From assembly GCA_026120185.1 (NCBI GenBank), contig JANUWF010001052.1, positions 868,001 to 932,000 of the forward strand: a stretch of DNA of 64,000 nucleotides. The letters are read 5' to 3'. Below the pieces are notes generated by a model, which saw nothing but the letters and a program-made list of their open reading frames with translations, had not been told where the DNA came from and ran no database searches. This stretch comes from Voacanga thouarsii (taxonomy: Eukaryota > Streptophyta > Magnoliopsida > Gentianales > Apocynaceae). Positions 13,022-25,084 of the stretch are shown piece after piece; position 1 is the stretch's first letter; every line of letters begins with the position of its first letter. A program made the position numbers and the translations under genes.

Positions 13022-15071
13022 TAAAGGAAAACGCAAAAATAGGGGAGCATGCACCGCACGAAAAACAAAATGGAGAAAAATAAAACGCGAGCCATAAAGG
13101 CCATGCGGAAGCGTGAGGATCATACTTTTGCATTCCTTAACCCTCCTAGGTTGCGTAGGAACAGATTGAACGGCTGGAATCGCCTCGCTTTGCAAACTTG
13201 AAGGAGCTTCCGGTTGAACACCCACTAGCCTTCGACTTCGCCTTGTTTGCATTAACGCTTAGCTCTCCAGCTCTTGGGATATTCCTCAGCCTAACCTCTA
13301 GTTGGTGAACACTATGGTGAAGAGGAATGATCTCAAGACTCCTTAGTTCTTTCGCTATTGATTAACAAAGAACCAGAAGAAACCACAGAGGAAGGGAGAG
13401 GGAAAGAACGAGAGTTCCCAGAATGAGAAAGTCACGTGAGTGTGTAAGGCTACGGAAAGAAAAATTAGGGTTTTTCCTTTTCAAAGAGTTGTTTATATTT
13501 GGCCTAAACTAGGTCTCTCAATCTCTGATAAACATCTCCCCGGGATTTCAAAACACCCAGATGTTATCCTGAGAAACAGTTTGGCCTAACCTTAAACTCC
13601 TCTTAACCGTATCTGGAAAAAACCCTAAGGTCCAAGCTATTGGGCCAGATAAATATTTATTATTTTTCTTGGACCCAAAAGGCCCAAAATAATAAATATT
13701 AATTATTTATTTTCTGGGCTTACATAAGTAACCCAATAAATAATTAATAAGCCCAAATGAACCATAATAATTAATCTTTAATTATTTATTTCTTAGGCCT
13801 ATATAAATAACCCAATAAATAATTAAACATTAATTATTTCCCCTAGTTTAAGCCCAGGTTAATTTCTTAATTATTCATACTGGACCTAGGCCTTAAATAA
13901 TTAATTAACCAAATAAACTAGATAATTAATTTCTCTCAACTCCTATTTTATTTATTTATTTATTTATTCTATTCCAATCCAATAATAAATTAGACTTCCT
14001 GAATAAAATAAAATAAAACAAAATAAAATAAAATCCTCTTCAACTGAGACCAATTCCTCAACCCAAAAATAGTTAGGACTTACGGGCTATCCCGAGGACC
14101 AAAAAGACACATCGCCTTGGCTGCTAAAATGACCAAAATACCCCTGCTATATAAATAGCTGTATTTTGCATTTTAAATATTTCCTAATATCACCATAAAG
14201 AAATATTGACCCCAAGGACAATGCTGCATTCGCAAAGTCTCCGACCTACAGGTGAAATGACTAAAATACCCCTCTATACATCGTCGTACATTTAGAGAGG
14301 AAGAAGTGTACTAACACCCCCCTAAATGACATCTACCATCCTTAGGTTTCTAGTCCAATGATCCACGACTTCCTGGAGTGTTTCCGCTTTCCAAGGGAGC
14401 TACCCTAAAGCAAACATCCAAGTCATGTTTCCCAGGGCCCTGGATAATTTAGACCATTCGGACAACCACAATGGGCGATATAGTGCAGAAACTATCTTGT
14501 ATAAGTCTGTCTTAACTAACTAGTCACACATACCCAACATGCAAGTATATTGGCCCTACGATAGAACCTCAACTACAGCAAATCAAAGTATATGCTTCCA
14601 GCTTCGCCAGACCACCAACTTATACTCAAGTCGTAGAGTACTAGTCCACGCTGTAGCGGTAGTAGTCTAGGTTTCTACCATATAGTACTTTGAGAAACCA
14701 CTGCTACAGGTCCTGTTCTACGTATTCGAAATACGCTTATGTTATGAAGTGAGTGGACTACTCACTCAGCTAAAGGCAAGCCATTCCCCATTTGGAATTC
14801 ATAACATAATAACCTAAACATGATGAGGTTTCCAGTCTCATCAATAGGCTAAGAACAAATGTTTATGTGTTAAATAACCCATGATCCATACCTTACTGTG
14901 AAAGACCACCATTCACATGGATCACTTATTTAAACACAATGGGTCTATTCCAAACGAAAATCGTGCACAAACAAAAAATAAATTCACAAACAATCTCTGA
15001 AAATAAATTCTTTTATTAAAATATTCGATTTTACATCAGAAACCTAGTCTAATAGGGCATACAATCCAACA
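13022..15071 (-). repeat. 3' LTR of the first Copia element
   Basis: This 2,050-bp copy matches 20768-22801 along its length with scattered substitutions and a 10-16 bp difference in an AAATAAAAT run near 14010. In sense orientation it is preceded by the purine tract at 15072-15081. Confidence 0.92.
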
Positions 15072-15081
15072 ATCTCCCACT
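15072..15081 (-). promoter_or_regulatory. Polypurine tract of the first Copia element
   Basis: On the minus strand this reads GTGGGAGAT directly before the LTR start TGTTGG, as in many plant Copia elements. It primes plus-strand DNA synthesis during reverse transcription. Confidence 0.75.
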
Positions 15082-15093
15082 TGCACTCTAAGA

Positions 15094-15930
15094 CTAGGTA
15101 AGTCCATAGGTGCCCACCCCTATGGCGTCTAAGTGTCTCTTGAAGACTCTCTCAGCCAAAGGCTTGGTGAATGGATCTGCTAGATTGTTATCTGAGGTAA
15201 TATGCTCCACCACGACTTCCCGTCTCTGGATGAAATCCCGGATCAGGTGGTACTTCCTCTCGATGTGTTTCCCCTTCCTGTGGTTTCGAGGTTCCTTAGA
15301 TTGCGATACTGCTCCAGTGTTGTCGCAATACATCACAACCGGCCTGTCCATATGTGGTACGACTCCAAGTTCTAAAAGAAACTTCCGGAGCCAGACTGCT
15401 TCCTTGGACGCTTCCGAAGCTGCCACATACTCAGCTTCCATGGTTGAGTCAGCAATACAAGATTGCTTGATACTCCTCCATGAAATTGCTCCTCTAAACA
15501 AGGTGAAGACATATCCACTAGTGGATTTTCTCTCATCCTTATCCGCCTGGAAGTCTGAGTCTGTGTATCCTGTAGGAACCAAATCATCAGCCCTATAAAC
15601 CAACATATAATCTCTCGTTCCCTTGAGGTACTTGAGAATATGTTTTACAGCTTGCCAATGAACCTCCCCTGGGTTTGACTGATATCTGCTAACTAAGCCC
15701 ACGGCAAAGCAGATATCTGGCCTAGTACACAGCATAGCGTACATGAGACTGCCCACAGCCGAAGCGTAGGGAATCCTACTCATTCTGTCCTTTTCTTCTT
15801 GAGACTTAGGACAGTCCTTCGAAGAAAATGACAACCCATGTCTACAAGGGATTAGAGCTCCCTTGCATGAGTCCATACTGTACTTGGCCAGCATCTTGTC
15901 AATGTATGTCGCTTGGGATAATCCTAACAT
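15094..15930 (-). pseudogene. Copia RNase H domain (end of pol)
   Basis: This 278-codon open stretch contains VGSLMYAMLCTRPDI, WQAVKHILKYLKGT, GYTDSDFQ, STMEAEYVAASEA and KHIERKYHLIRD, the usual landmarks of the Copia RT/RNase H tail. It ends about 20 bp from the purine tract. It is separated from the upstream RT by a frameshift near 15940: the RT frame runs off after GEAS, where the family normally continues into this domain. The enzyme degrades the RNA strand of RNA-DNA hybrids. Confidence 0.9.
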
Positions 15931-15939
15931 TCTCTGCTT

Positions 15940-16891
15940 CCTATTTCTAAGAAGCCTAATCCCGAGAATTTTTGCTGGCTTCTCCCAAGTCCTTCATACT
16001 GAATTGACTAGACAACCAAACCTTTGTAGATGACAATGTCCCTACATCATTTCCAATGAGTAGAATGTCATCCACATACAGGACAAGAAAAATCACATTG
16101 ATGCCTTCAAGTTTCCTGTACACGCATGGTTCATCTTCATTTTGAATAAAACCATAAGACTTTACAGTCTCATCAAAACGAATGTTCCATGTTCTTAATG
16201 CCTGCTTAAGTCCATAAATGGACTTCTTAAGCTTGCAAATCATGTGTTCCTGGCCTTCAGCAATGAAGCCTTTCGGTTGGGACATATAGATGTCTTCGCT
16301 AAGATGGCCATTCAAGAATGCCGTTTTGACATCAATTTGCCATATCTCGTAGTCATAGTGATAGGCGAGGGCAAGGAGGATGCGAATGGATTTAAACATG
16401 GCTACCGGGGAAAAGGTTTTCTCATAGTCGATACCCTCTTTCTGAGTATACCCTTTCGCCACAAGCCTAACTTTGAAGGTTTCCACCTTCCCATCCGCTC
16501 CTCTCTTCCTCTTGTATACCCACTTGCACCCAATGGGTTTTATCCCTTCAGGTGAAGCTACAAGATCCCAAACCTGATTGAGGTACATAGACTCAATCTC
16601 GGCTTTCATTGCTTCATGCCATAGATTTGCATCGGCATCAGCAATAGCCTCCTCGTATCTAGTGGGGTCTTGTTCCTGATGGTCAGAAACCAGCTCAAAG
16701 GCTTCTCCAGTCCATCTATCCAGAACCCTAGACACTCTCCCACTACGACGAGGCTCCATTTGTACAAGCTCTTGAGGTCGTGCCTCTTCTTGTTCCAAAA
16801 TCGGGTCGATAGAAGTTGATTCCATAGATAACTTCTCCTGCAGCTCCAACCTCGTTGAACCTTTAGTGGAAGTACTTTGATCATCTTCCAA
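15940..16891 (-). pseudogene. Copia reverse transcriptase domain
   Basis: The minus-strand frame holds the RT signature. WHEAMKAEIESM and WDLVASPEGIKPIGCKWVYK lead in; then come RLVAKGYTQKEGIDYEKTFS, WQIDVKTAFLNGHL, a QPKGF motif, KKSIYGLKQALRTWN, and the catalytic YVDDILLIGND box, with both aspartates kept. The segment opens with an acidic stretch and a frame break from integrase at about 16893, and closes with a frameshift near 15956. Confidence 0.9.
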
Positions 16892-16895
16892 GTAT

Positions 16896-17902
16896 CTAGC
16901 ATTGGTACTCGACTAGTACCTTCCGCTCCTTAGGATGATAAAAGTAGCCTCCTTTTGTCCCTTTTGGATACCCAACAAAATAGCATAATTCCGATCTTGG
17001 TTCCAACTTGTCTCCCTTGATCAGTACATAAGTCGGACACCCCCAAATCCTGAGATGATTCAGACTTGGCTTACGCCCAGTCCACATCTCATAGGGAGTC
17101 CTAAGTACTGACTTGGAAGGCACCAAGTTCAGAATATATGCCGCTATTTCTAGGGCATATCCCCAGAAGGATACTGGAAGAATAGCATGAGACATCATGC
17201 TTCGGACCATTTCCATCAACGTCCTGTTCCTTCTCTCAGCTACTCCGTTCTGCTGGGGGGTTCTCGGCGCAGAGAGCTGGGATACTATCTCATGATGTAC
17301 CATGTAGTCCTTGAATTCACCAAGGAGGTACTCTCCACCATGATCCGATCGTAAGGTTTTGATTAATTTACCTGTCCGACGCTCCACTTCAACCTTAAAC
17401 TCTTTGAACTTGTCAAAAGAGTCAGACTTGCGTCTCATCAGGTAAATGTAACTATACCTCGTACAATCATCCGTGAACGTGATGAAGTACTCAAAACCTC
17501 CCCTAGCTGGTGTAGACAATGGACCGCACACATCAGTGTGAACAAGACTCAACACCTCCTTGGCTCTATCCGCCTTTGGTGTAAAAGACCTTTTGGTCAT
17601 TTTTCCCATCAAGCAGGATTCACACTGAGGCCAACTTTCCAATCTCAATGAGCCCAAAGGCCCATCATGGATTAGCCTCTGAATCCTGGTTGAGTTAATA
17701 TGACCCAACCTCAGATGCCAAATGTATGAATCATTGATATTGGTCTTTCTCTTCTTAGTTAAAGGTTCAGACAGAGCGTTATTTGATTGGTTGTTAATAG
17801 GGTTTAAAAAGAACAAATTTCCATACATGTGCCCAATACATAAAATTTCTCCATCTCTACTGATAGAAATACCAGAATGGAAAGATACGTAATATCCTTG
17901 AT
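16896..17902 (-). pseudogene. Copia integrase domain
   Basis: An HHCC zinc-binding region is visible (LWHLRLGH-like HLRLGHINSTRI, then CESCLMGKM). It is followed by a core with the D, D, E residues in HTDVCGPL, TLRSDHGGEYL and TPQQNGVAERRNRTL. The C-terminal part includes PYEMWTGRKPSLNHLRIWGC and the GYPKGTKGGYFYHP element. The catalytic triad appears complete, unlike in the related element at 49.5-60 kb. The frame is closed at both edges by shifts, so no full polyprotein can be made. Confidence 0.9.
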
Positions 17903-18985
17903 TAATAAGTTTTGCAACTCGAAATCAAATTCCGACGAAAACCAGGTACATATAAAATGTCTTTTAAAACCACTATCTTATTACAATAAAAAATAAGATC
18001 CAACTCTCCCACTGCAAGGGCCCAGACTTGTGCTCCATTATCCACTCGAAGCCCATATTCGCCCTTCTTGAGTCTTCTTATCTTCCTAAACCCCCGCAAG
18101 GAGTTACGGATATGATCGATGACTCCTGAATCAACAATCCAAGTGGAAGTTGATCCTACCATTGATATGGACTCTAGATAGTAAACATTACCTCGTGGGG
18201 TTTTTCTTGGCCTCGAAGATCCGGACACTCTTTTTCCAGTTGTCCCTTCTTTCCACACTTGAAGCACTTGCCCTTTGGTTTGTCCTCGGGCTGGTTCTTG
18301 GGTCGGGCCGCTGCATTCCCCTTCTTCCTCTTGAACTTTCCGGGCTTAGGCCCGGCTTCTGAAGAAGAGGCCTTAGCAATCATGGCCTTAGACTGCGGCT
18401 TCATGACCTTCTCTCGCCATCCGGAGCTCCTTCATCGGCTCGATCAAACTCATGTTCAACTTGTTCATGTTATAGTTTAACTTGAACCGAGTGAAAGAGC
18501 CCGTAGAGATTCGAGAACCATGTCCACTTGGCTCTCTGGGTCAATGACAGCCCCTAAGATTTCTCGCCTCCTCGAAAGCAGCAATCATTTTGAGCATATG
18601 CTCTCGGACTAATGCTCCCTCACCCATCTTAGTGTTTACAATTGTTCGAAGAGCCTCCCGCCTTGCGGGCCGGCTCTTGTCCGCGAACATAGTTGCTAAC
18701 GATTGACTTATGTCATATGCGTAAGCCATGTGCTCGTGTTTTGACCGGAGCACATTAGACATGGAAGCTAACATATAGCAACGTGCCATTTCGTCGCCTT
18801 TCTTCCATGCCTTTTCAGCCTCTCGCTCTTCAACGGTGGAACCTTCCCGATAACAAGCAGTGTTTCGTAAAGGACATACTTATACTCCTCGGCTGTGAGT
18901 ATTATGTCCAGGTTTCTTTTTCAGTCCATATAGTTTGGACCCGTTAACTTATTCTCCCTGAGAATAACGGCCAATGGACTAAAAG
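17902..18985 (-). pseudogene. Copia gag and protease
   Basis: Gag is spread over 18980-18174 in shifting frames (for example SKHEHMAYAYDISQ, then KLNYNMNKLNMSL). It ends with a zinc knuckle CFKCGKKGQLEKEC whose histidine position is lost. Protease follows at 18200-17902, with WIVDSGVIDHI where the family has DSGATDH; the aspartate is kept and two neighbours are changed. A frame break near 18540 and another near 18190 interrupt gag and its junction with pol. Confidence 0.8.
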
Positions 18986-18989
18986 AACC

Positions 18990-20748
18990 TCCCACCATTT
19001 CTGAAAATCGAAAATAAAAGAAAGAAATTAGTTTGTGAAAACAAAATGAAATTTGTGCACCGAAAATAATTTGGCTCTTAGGAAAACTGACATAGCTTCT
19101 TGGGAAGATTAACAGTTTCCTAAGCTAAGTGTATTAACCACCACAAATTAATTTCCCTTCTAGATAATGGTCTAGAGAATAACTCCATCGTGGGATGGTC
19201 GTTTCCTCTCATTTGCTATGGACATACCTCGCACTATAACCTCCAACGTGGGCTGGCCGATCATAGTACGTGCCCCTGGTTATTAATTACATCCTTCCAT
19301 TAGATCTAGATCCTTGTGGTATCCCCATCCTATACGGTTTCACTCTCAGGGTGACGCGAGGGGATCCACGATCTCTAATGAGGACCGTGATGGAAGCCAT
19401 GGGGCCGTTGGAACCCCTCTCCCACTTAGTCTTTTAAAATAAAGGTTTTCTGGAAAATATCCTTTTGAAATTTCCATTAAGTTTTTCTTAACTCAAAAAT
19501 AAAATATCTAAGTCCAATAAAATCTCTATGTCAAGGCTTATATCCTTTGAGAGATTTCCTCCATGGACTAATTTTATATAAGTTAAAACTTAATGATTTC
19601 AAAAATTTTCCAATTAAAACTTTCTAGAGACTTTGGTCTCAAGTTTATTTGACAAAATCATTTTTCTAGTCCAAAACAAAACAAAATGGCTCTCCATTTT
19701 AATTTACAAAAGTATCTAAATCCAATATATTTTCTATGTCAAGGATTAAATCCTTTGAGAAAATATTTAAGGATTAATTTTTGTACCAATTAAAATAACC
19801 ATTTAGTTTTTAAAGAAAAATATTTTTCCTTGCCAAAACAAAAGGTTCCCAAAGACTTTGGTCTTTGAGAAAAAGCACACATAGGTACATAAAAAAATAG
19901 CATGCTAGAAAACAATAAACGTTTTCATGCTTTTCTATTTTTTAAACCTAAGTGCACAAATAATAGAATTAAACACATTAATTAATTAATTAATGATCTT
20001 GTTTAATCCTAAAATCCCTTACTAATATTTTTCATGCAAATATATTCCAAGAATATAAATATTGCAAAAATATTAACTGGAGGTCCACTGCACCGGCCGC
20101 ACCGGATCCGGGCCCATTTGGCCTGTGGTCCACCGCGGCCGCTGTGAACCAGCCGCATCAGATCTCCTGAAGCTTCCAACCCGCCAAGCCGTGACCCGCC
20201 CGCCCGTGAACCGCGCCCGAACCGCTTCTCCTCTGCACGCGACCCGCGTGTCTTACCGGATTCGTTGCCCGACTCGGAATCAATTGCAATTCAAATTCAA
20301 CATTCAAAATGAATTCGGCTTGGATTGCTACAGTCTCGGCTCGGCTCCAGCGGCTCGTGCGACACGGCTCTTCACACAGAAACATTGGCGGCTCGGCTCG
20401 AGGCTCAGCTCGGCTTCAACGGCTTAGGAACAGTGCATCTTCTTCGTTTTTTCTTCTGTTTCGCGCGCGACTTGCAGAGCATTTTTTCTTCGATTTTTTC
20501 TATCTTCTTTGGCTTCTTTGGACATTTTTACTTATAAAAACTCATCCAAAACATAACCACAATCGCCTATACCCATTAAAATTGGGTTTACACGATTAAA
20601 ACATCAAAGCCAAAAATTTACAGTATGCTCCTATGCTTCAAACAGTGAAGCTTACATCAAGCCTATCCCATACCAAAACAGCGAAGGATCATAGGTATAA
20701 TCATCTTCTCCATTTTATTAACTACCATACTCCCTATATTGATCAAAA
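18990..20748 (-). other. Untranslated leader between primer site and gag of the first Copia
   Basis: About 1.75 kb without a gag-like frame lies between the primer site and gag. It includes a GC-rich block (20085-20440) quite unlike the AT-rich surroundings. The same arrangement, with a GC-rich block at 57580-57880, occurs in the second element, so it is a family feature and not captured by one copy. ORFs in the block (20125-20599) have no recognised product. Confidence 0.6.
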
Positions 20749-20764
20749 CCTTGCTCTGATACCA
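20749..20764 (-). promoter_or_regulatory. Primer-binding site of the first Copia element
   Basis: On the minus strand this reads TGGTATCAGAGCAAGG. Its first 12 bases are complementary to the 3' end of plant initiator Met tRNA. It lies 3 bases after the end of the 5' LTR, as expected for first-strand priming. Confidence 0.9.
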
Positions 20765-20767
20765 CTT

Positions 20768-22801
20768 TAAAGGAAAACGCAGAAACAGGGGAGCATGCAC
20801 CGTACGAAAAAAAAATTGGAGAAAAATAAAACGCGAGCCATAAAGGCCATGCGGAAGCGTGAGGATCATACCTTTGCGTTCCTTAACCCTCCTAGGTTGC
20901 GTAGGAACAGATTGAACGGCTGGAATCGCCTCGCTTTGCACACTTGAAGGAGCTTCCGGTTGAACACCCGCTAGCCTTCGACTTCGCCTTGTTTGCATTA
21001 ACGCTTAACTCTCCAACTCTTGGGATATTCCCCAACCTAACCTCTAGTTGGTGAACACTATGGTAAAGAGGAACGATCTCAAGACTCCTTAGTTCTTTCG
21101 CTATTGATTAGCAAAGAACCAGAAGAAACCACAGAGGAAGGGAGAGGGAAAGAACGAGAGTTCCCAGAATGAGAGAGTCACGTGAGTGTGTAAGGCTAGG
21201 GAAAGAAAAATTAGGGTTTTTCCTTTTCAAAGAGTTGTTTATATTTGGCCTAAACTAGGTCTCTCAATCTCTGATAAACATCTCCCCGGGATTTCAAAAC
21301 ACCCGGATGTTATCCTGAGAAACAGTTTGGCCTAACCTTAAACTCCTCTTAACCGTATCTGGAAAAAACCCTAAGGTCCAAGCTATTGGGTCAGATAAAT
21401 ATTTATTATTTTTCTTGGACTCAAAAGACCCAAAATAATAAATATTAATTATTTATTTTATGGGCTTACATAAGTAACCCAATAAATAATTAATGAGCCC
21501 AAATGAACCATAATAATTAATCTTTAATTATTTATTTCTTGGGCCTATATAAATAACCCAATAAATAATTAAACATTAATTATTTCCCCTAATTTAAGCC
21601 CAGGTTAATTTATTAATTATTCATACTGGACCTAGGCCCTGAATAATTAATTAACCAAATAAACTAGATAATTAATTTCTCTCAACTCCTATTTTATTTA
21701 TTTATTTATTTATTCTATTCCAGTCCAATAATAAATTAGACTTCCTGAATAAAATAAAATAAAATCCTCTTCAACTGAGACCAATTCCTCAACCCAAAAA
21801 TAGTTAGGACTTACGGGCTATCCCGAGGACCAAAAAGACACATCGCCTTGGCTGCTAAAATGACCAAAATACCCCTGCTATATAAATAGCTGTATTTTAC
21901 ATTTTAAATATTTCCTAATATCACCATAAGAAAATATTGACCCCAAGGACAATGCTGCATTCGCAAAGTCTCCGACCTACAGGTAAAATGACTAAAATAC
22001 CCCTCTACACATCGCCGTACATTTAGAGAGGAAGAAGTGTACTAACACCCCCCTAAATGACATCTACCATCCTTAGGCTTCTAGTCCAATGATCCACGAC
22101 TTCCTGGAGTGTTTCCGCTTTCCAAGGGAGCTACCCTAAAGCAAACATCCAAGTCATGTTTCCCAGGGCCCTGGATAATTTAGACCATTCAGACAACCAC
22201 AAAGGGCGATATAGTGCAGAAACTATCTTGTATAAGTCTGTCTTAACTAACTAGTCACACATACCCAACATGCAAGTATATTGGCCCTACGATAGAACCT
22301 CAACTACAGCAAATCAAAGTATATGCTTCCAGCTTCGCCAGACCACCAACTTATACTCAAGTCGTAGAGTACTAGTCCACGCTGTAGCGGTAGTAGTCTA
22401 GGTTTCTACCATATAGTACTTTGAGAAACCACTACTATAAGTCCTGTTCTACGTATTCGAAATACGCTTATGTTATGAAGTGAGTGGACTACTCACTGGC
22501 TAAAGGCAAGCCATTCCCCATTTGGAATTCATAACATAATAACCTAAACATGATGAGGTTCCCAGTCTCATCAATAGGCTAAGAACAAATGTTTATGTGT
22601 TAAATAACCCATGATCCATACCTTACTGTGAAAGACCACCATTCACATGGATCACTTATTTAAACACAATGGGTCTGTTTCAAACGAAAATCGTGCACAA
22701 ACAAAAAATAAATTCACAAACAATCTCTGAAAATAAATTCTTTTATTAAAATATTCGATTTTACATCAGAAACCTAGTCTAATAGGGCATACAATCCAAC
22801 A
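20768..22801 (-). repeat. 5' LTR of the first Copia element
   Basis: This 2,034-bp copy pairs with 13022-15071. It contains the element's promoter and is followed in sense direction by the primer site. The ORF beginning MQTRRSRRLAGVQ near its downstream end recurs in the other LTR and runs through the primer site, so I treat it as incidental. Confidence 0.92.
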
Positions 22802-23229
22802 AACTCGACATGTTATTGATGCACCCGTTATCGAGGCACCATATCAGGAGGAAGTAGATGATGCGCAGGCAATCAATGTATGTGTTGAGGATGACAACTT
22901 TGGAAGATTAGCATATGAGTCCGGTATTGGAGATATAATCGATTTTATAGATTCGAATTTAATGATAGAGAAAGCACAACCGAGCAACGAAAACGATGAC
23001 GAGGAAGAAGAATGGGAGACAAGATCCTCTACAGACGATGATGTGGAAGGCTACTCATCTGATGATGACAGAAGTCCATAGACTAGGTTCAAATGTAACT
23101 AATGTATATATATGATTAGTGGTTCTGCTATCGTTACATTACAAGCGTTTTACTTTGCTTTATACTTTTAAATTTATTATCTTTTTCTTCTCCCAAAATA
23201 TGACTATTTTTATGTATTTAAATAATTCC

Positions 23230-24860
23230 AGATACATATGGCTTCCGATGCCTTACCCGACGATCGGTCAGCGACTCGTGAGTTGTCAAGGGCGGATGAG
23301 ATACCGTCCCCGAGCATCGTCCCACGTATACCTGCTCCACAGCCATTGCCTCCGGAGGAGGCCCAATCAGAACAGGCCCCTACCCCGATCCCAGGTTCTT
23401 CAGGGTCCACAGTTGGCGCTCCATCTACTGACGACACGCAACTGCTGATTGAGCCAGTTGGTGACTCGTAAGTCGGCTACATAATTACTTATTATACGCT
23501 TTTCTAAATTTTCAATATTATAACTTGTCTAATATTACAAAATCTATTTTCTCGGAACAAGTTCACACATTCGATTCAATATGTGAGGGAGATTGTTGAG
23601 ATTTTTAGGCGATACTACACTGGAGCCTATGTTACCTTCTCACAGGTTTCGATTGATGTTCGGAACATGTGGTTCGATCTTTGGAGTGTGAGTTCGATTT
23701 GTAATTATTACTTGTAGTCTTTTTCATTATTTTTAATATGTTTTCTTATTTGTAATTACTTGTAACGGCTACTTTGATTTTGTAGTCTTTCTTCTACTGG
23801 CGCCCCGAGCATGCCGCACAGATCCGGGCTAATTGGGAGAAAAAGTGTAAGGCTAGACTTTCGGATGCATTGTCCAAGGCTCGGAAGAAGAATGGGGGTA
23901 GCTGCCCCAAGTGGATTTCCCTAGACCATTGGGCTACTTTATCGATGCATTGGGGGTCCGATAGGTGGCAGCGTATCTCTTCCGCTGCTAAGCGGAACAG
24001 ATCCACTGGTCAGGCGTCCCACACAGGAGGATCTATTTCTTTTACTGAGCATGAGGAGCTGATGGTAAGTATAAATTTTTTTACTGTTCGATATATTTCA
24101 CATTTAATCAATTATAAAAACTAACATCTAGTCATTTCTTGTTACAATGATAGCGGAGACAGTTAGGTCCTGACTTCAGCTACGTCGACCTCTTCAGACG
24201 CACCCATACATTCCAGGACGGACCGAGAGAGGGCCAATATGTCAGTGATCAATCGCGCCACACACTGGTAAGAATACACAATCTTATACGTTTTTAAGTT
24301 TAATATTATTTATATTTTGATCGTTAATTTTAAATATTTTATGCGTGTTTCCTTGCCCCAAATTCGACAGGATATTGTCACTGCTATAATTGAACGTCAC
24401 GAGTAGGGTGCCCGACGAGAAGACGCTGTTCGTCGAGGTGGATGACAGAGCGTGCAAGAAAGGACGCATATATGGATTGGGCTCCGAGTCTGCGAGGGTG
24501 AGACGGAGGTTACAGTAGCCAGCTTCATCTGAGTCATCGACTTCTTCTACCTCGTTGGATGTGAACCAGCTACAGAGGGAGTTACACACTAAGAAGAAGA
24601 GGCGGGAGAGAGTTGAGCATCAGGTACAGGTATATCGGAGCCACAGCCAGAGCTGGACTGAGTACCTGACGCTTATATCTCAGAATTTGAATCTATCTCC
24701 GCCACAGCTGATGCCAGCTGTTCAGGAGGACGATGCTGAGGATGAGGAGGACTTCGTCATCAGTCCTCCAGATTCACATCCAAATCATCAGCCAGGCCCT
24801 TCCAATCCACCCCCACCCCCTCCGTTGGCTCCAGCATCCACACCAATTCCTACTTCGTAG
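23230..24860 (+). pseudogene. TNPA-type (Ptta/En/Spm) second CACTA gene
   Basis: About 150 bp after the transposase stop a second multi-exon gene follows. Segments: 23238-23467 (proline-rich, ends at a GTAAGT donor); about 23562-23688 (IFRRYYTGAYVTFSQ); about 23786-24063 (WEKKCKARLSDALSKARKK...); about 24153-24270; and about 24370-24860. The WISLDHWATLS...WGSDRWQRIS pattern and the later QLQRELHTKKKRRERVEHQ coiled segment fit the plant transposase Ptta/En/Spm family, whose En/Spm member TNPA binds subterminal repeats. The C-terminus is acidic then proline-rich and ends TAG at 24858. An in-frame stop near 24404 (HE*GARRED) breaks it. Confidence 0.75.
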
Positions 24861-25084
24861 TTAGGATATATACACTATATTTTTATGTATTATTCATATG
24901 TTTTCATTATTATATTTATTTAGGATATTTAGACAATAATTTTTATGTATTATTCACATTTGTCATTATTATATCTATTAATAATGACTATTTGGTGGTT
25001 TTTTAATTTAATTAAAATTTGCATTATTTTGATAAATGAATTTTCTTCAATTACAGAGCATTTTTTAAAACATTTTTAAAAAAT

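Larger units (their letters stand above)
13022..22801 (-). mobile_element. Copia LTR retrotransposon inside the CACTA transposase gene
   Basis: Near-identical long repeats bound a gag-pol region read on the minus strand. Both ends are flanked by the 5-bp direct repeat AACTC (13017-13021 and 22802-22806). In sense orientation the LTR starts TGTTGGATTG and ends CCTTTA, so the usual terminal CA is TA here. A primer site for initiator Met tRNA and a purine tract sit at the expected places. Total length is 9,780 bp with 2.0 kb LTRs. The two LTRs differ by roughly 2-3 percent by eye, suggesting a fairly recent insertion. The order gag, protease, integrase, RT, RNase H is Copia type. Frameshifts break gag and pol. 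Confidence 0.92.
9610..23081 (+). pseudogene. TNP2-type CACTA transposase, split by a Copia insertion
   Basis: This encoded the DDE-type transposase that cuts and joins CACTA ends. In order: an N-terminal Transposase-associated domain (about 9615-9980, with CPCGKCKNKAYLS); a Transposase_21 core (10035-11660, with GLCTDGFSQFG, WPVIVTLYNLP, CPYCMEQTKSFHL and IDVMHNEKNVFDNVFN); a DUF4218-like part (about 11700-12283); and a DUF4216-like part in exons near 12370-12473 and 12555-13021. Coding resumes after the Copia at 22802 and ends with an acidic tail and TAG at 23079. Breaks: a stop near 9982, a frame change near 10785, and stops near 10982 and 11657, so it is inactive. Intron positions are approximate. 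Across the Copia junction the frame is continuous once one AACTC copy is removed. Confidence 0.88.

Noticed and set aside
15110..15598. 162-codon plus-strand ORF
   Set aside because: It is antisense to the Copia RNase H domain, which carries all recognisable motifs.
16244..16555. 103-codon plus-strand ORF
   Set aside because: It is the complement of the RT domain.
20663..20998. ORF MQTRRSRRLAGVQPE... in the Copia LTR, also at 12944-13252
   Set aside because: It is present in both LTRs and one copy runs through the tRNA primer site or into the transposase exon, so it is an incidental open frame in LTR sequence.
23119..23448. 109-codon ORF after the transposase stop
   Set aside because: It overlaps the first exon of the TNPA-type gene in another frame and starts in AT-rich spacer.
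24284..24589. 101-codon minus-strand ORF
   Set aside because: It is antisense to the last exon of the TNPA-type gene.
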